From positions 1 through 8,085 of the forward strand of contig JAQGJA010000139.1 of NCBI GenBank assembly GCA_028290805.1: 8,085 nt of DNA, read 5' to 3'. The translations under genes and the position numbers were made by a program. Below the pieces are notes generated by a model. The model searched no databases and was not told the DNA's origin. It saw only the letters and a list, made by a program, of their open reading frames with translations. The stretch comes from Alphaproteobacteria bacterium. GTDB lineage: Bacteria > Pseudomonadota > Alphaproteobacteria > Micavibrionales > SZUA-601. Position 1 is the first letter of the stretch; each line of letters starts with the position of its first letter. Shown here piece after piece: positions 7,099 through 8,085 of the stretch.

Positions 7099-8085
7099 TG
7101 CCCGCCTGTTGCTCTTTTTTCGCATCGTCGGAAATGGTTACGGCACTGCCGGGCTTGAGGCGCATCTGGCCGTCAATGACGACATTATCGCCCTCTTCTA
7201 CGCCTTCGATGACGGATTGTTTGTCATCTTCAAACAACACTTTTATATCGGCGATTTCCGCCTTGCCGTCCTTGATGCGGTAAACGAAGTTTTTATCCTG
7301 CCCGCGCTGGACCGCGACGGGCGGCACGACCAGCGCCCCTTCAAAGGTTTTCGTCCTGATCCGCGCCACGACGAACTGGCCCGGCCACAAATGACGGTTT
7401 TCATTCGGGATAATGGCTTTTAACCGCACCGTACCCGTGGCCTGGTCGATCTGGTTGTCGATGGTCTGCAACTGGCCCGAGACACTGATATTGCCGCCTT
7501 CGCTGGGCATGATATCGACGGGTTTATCGTCATGCTGTAATAGCGGCATCAATTCGCGCAACGAGGTCTGGGGCAACGAAAACAAGACGGCGATGGGATC
7601 GATCTGCGTAATCGTCACCAGCCCGCCTGTATCGCTTGCATAGACGATATTGCCCGGATCGACGCGGCGAATACCCGCCTGGCCCGAGATGGGCGAAACG
7701 ATTCTGGTATAGGCCAATTGCACATTGGCCGCATCGATCGCCGCCTGCGAGACATCGACGGCGGCCTGCAATTGCTGCACCTTGGCGCGCTGCTGGTCCA
7801 CCACCTGTTTGGCGATGGCATCCTGTTGCAACAAATTATTATAGCGGTCCAGATCCATCTGCGCCGTACTCAGCTGCGCCCGGTTGCTGGCTTTATCGGC
7901 TTCACTGCGGGCCAGTTCGGCTCTGATCGTGCGGGCGTCGATCTCGGCCAGCAGATCACCCTTTTCGACATGCTGCCCTTCCTTGAAGTAAACCCTGATC
8001 AATTCGCCATTGACCTGCGGGCGGATGACCACGCTGTTTTCCGGATCGACATTGCCAATCCCGGTCATGTAAACGGGCACGTCGC
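7088..8085 (-). CDS. RND efflux periplasmic adaptor (membrane fusion protein), MdtA type, 5'-partial
   Basis: The C-terminal 330-odd residues of the adaptor that links the pump to an outer-membrane channel. Counting from the V encoded at 8078-8080: first half of the lipoyl/barrel-sandwich at about 17-53, with VNGELIRVYFKEGQHVEKGDLL; an alpha-helical hairpin at 54-120 rich in Gln and Ala; the second lipoyl half at 123-160; beta-barrel at about 163-250, including QATGTVRLKAIIPN; and a membrane-proximal domain to about 318. The visible N-terminus, D-V-P-V-Y-M-T-G-I-G, is the usual start of the mature conserved region in this family. The reading frame is still open at the window end, so the signal peptide or lipid anchor and true start are missing; the GTG at 8080 is an internal valine. 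It is upstream of, and overlaps, the pump gene in one operon. Confidence 0.93.
   Translation of the reverse strand, partial: DVPVYMTGIGNVDPENSVVIRPQVNGELIRVYFKEGQHVEKGDLLAEIDARTIRAELARSEADKASNRAQLSTAQMDLDRYNNLLQQDAIAKQVVDQQRAKVQQLQAAVDVSQAAIDAANVQLAYTRIVSPISGQAGIRRVDPGNIVYASDTGGLVTITQIDPIAVLFSLPQTSLRELMPLLQHDDKPVDIMPSEGGNISVSGQLQTIDNQIDQATGTVRLKAIIPNENRHLWPGQFVVARIRTKTFEGALVVPPVAVQRGQDKNFVYRIKDGKAEIADIKVLFEDDKQSVIEGVEEGDNVVIDGQMRLKPGSAVTISDDAKKEQQAGNGP

Noticed and set aside
7099..7125. Longer pump N-terminus starting with ATG at 7125
   Set aside because: No ribosome site, a lysine/arginine-rich leader not typical of the family, and a family-like start at 7098.
8078..8080. GTG as start codon of the adaptor
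   Set aside because: It is the valine of the conserved D-V-P-V-Y segment; the frame remains open to the window edge and the gene lacks its signal region, so the start lies outside.

Overview
The window looks like chromosomal DNA from a Gram-negative bacterium, most likely a proteobacterium. It carries an inner-membrane RND pump with its periplasmic adaptor, a two-membrane-segment hybrid sensor kinase, and a small protein with a Sec signal peptide. Coding regions are moderately GC-rich. An alphaproteobacterium is a reasonable guess from the general look of the proteins, but nothing in the sequence proves it. I see no tRNA, rRNA, insertion sequence, CRISPR array or phage gene.

Layout from left to right: (1) 94-861, plus strand, a 255-residue endonuclease/exonuclease/phosphatase-fold hydrolase. 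(2) 845-3241, minus strand, a 798-residue hybrid histidine kinase with a large periplasmic sensor region, whose 3' end overlaps gene 1 tail to tail. (3) 3242-3532, an AT-rich divergent intergenic region with a good sigma70-type promoter facing right and a TACCAA/TTGGTA inverted repeat. (4) 3533-4018, plus strand, a 161-residue exported protein of unknown function with two copies of a ten-residue motif. (5) 4000-7098, minus strand, a 1032-residue RND transporter of the MdtB/MdtC type, again overlapping its neighbour tail to tail. (6) 7088 to the window end, minus strand, the RND periplasmic adaptor of the MdtA type, cut off at its N-terminus by the window edge.

Genes 6 and 5 form an efflux operon read leftwards: the adaptor comes first, the pump start codon lies inside the last codons of the adaptor, and no outer-membrane channel gene follows. 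The promoter of this operon is outside the window. The kinase and the exported protein diverge from the same intergenic region, so shared or opposed control is possible but not shown. The kinase has no DNA-binding response regulator or Hpt partner here, so its output is unknown.

Most of the window is ordinary. The parts most worth a second look are the exported repeat protein with its promoter region, a probable terminator for that gene embedded in the coding end of the pump gene, and the kinase sensor region, which resembles nitrate/nitrite-sensing (NIT) domains. I found no convincing previously undescribed multi-gene system.
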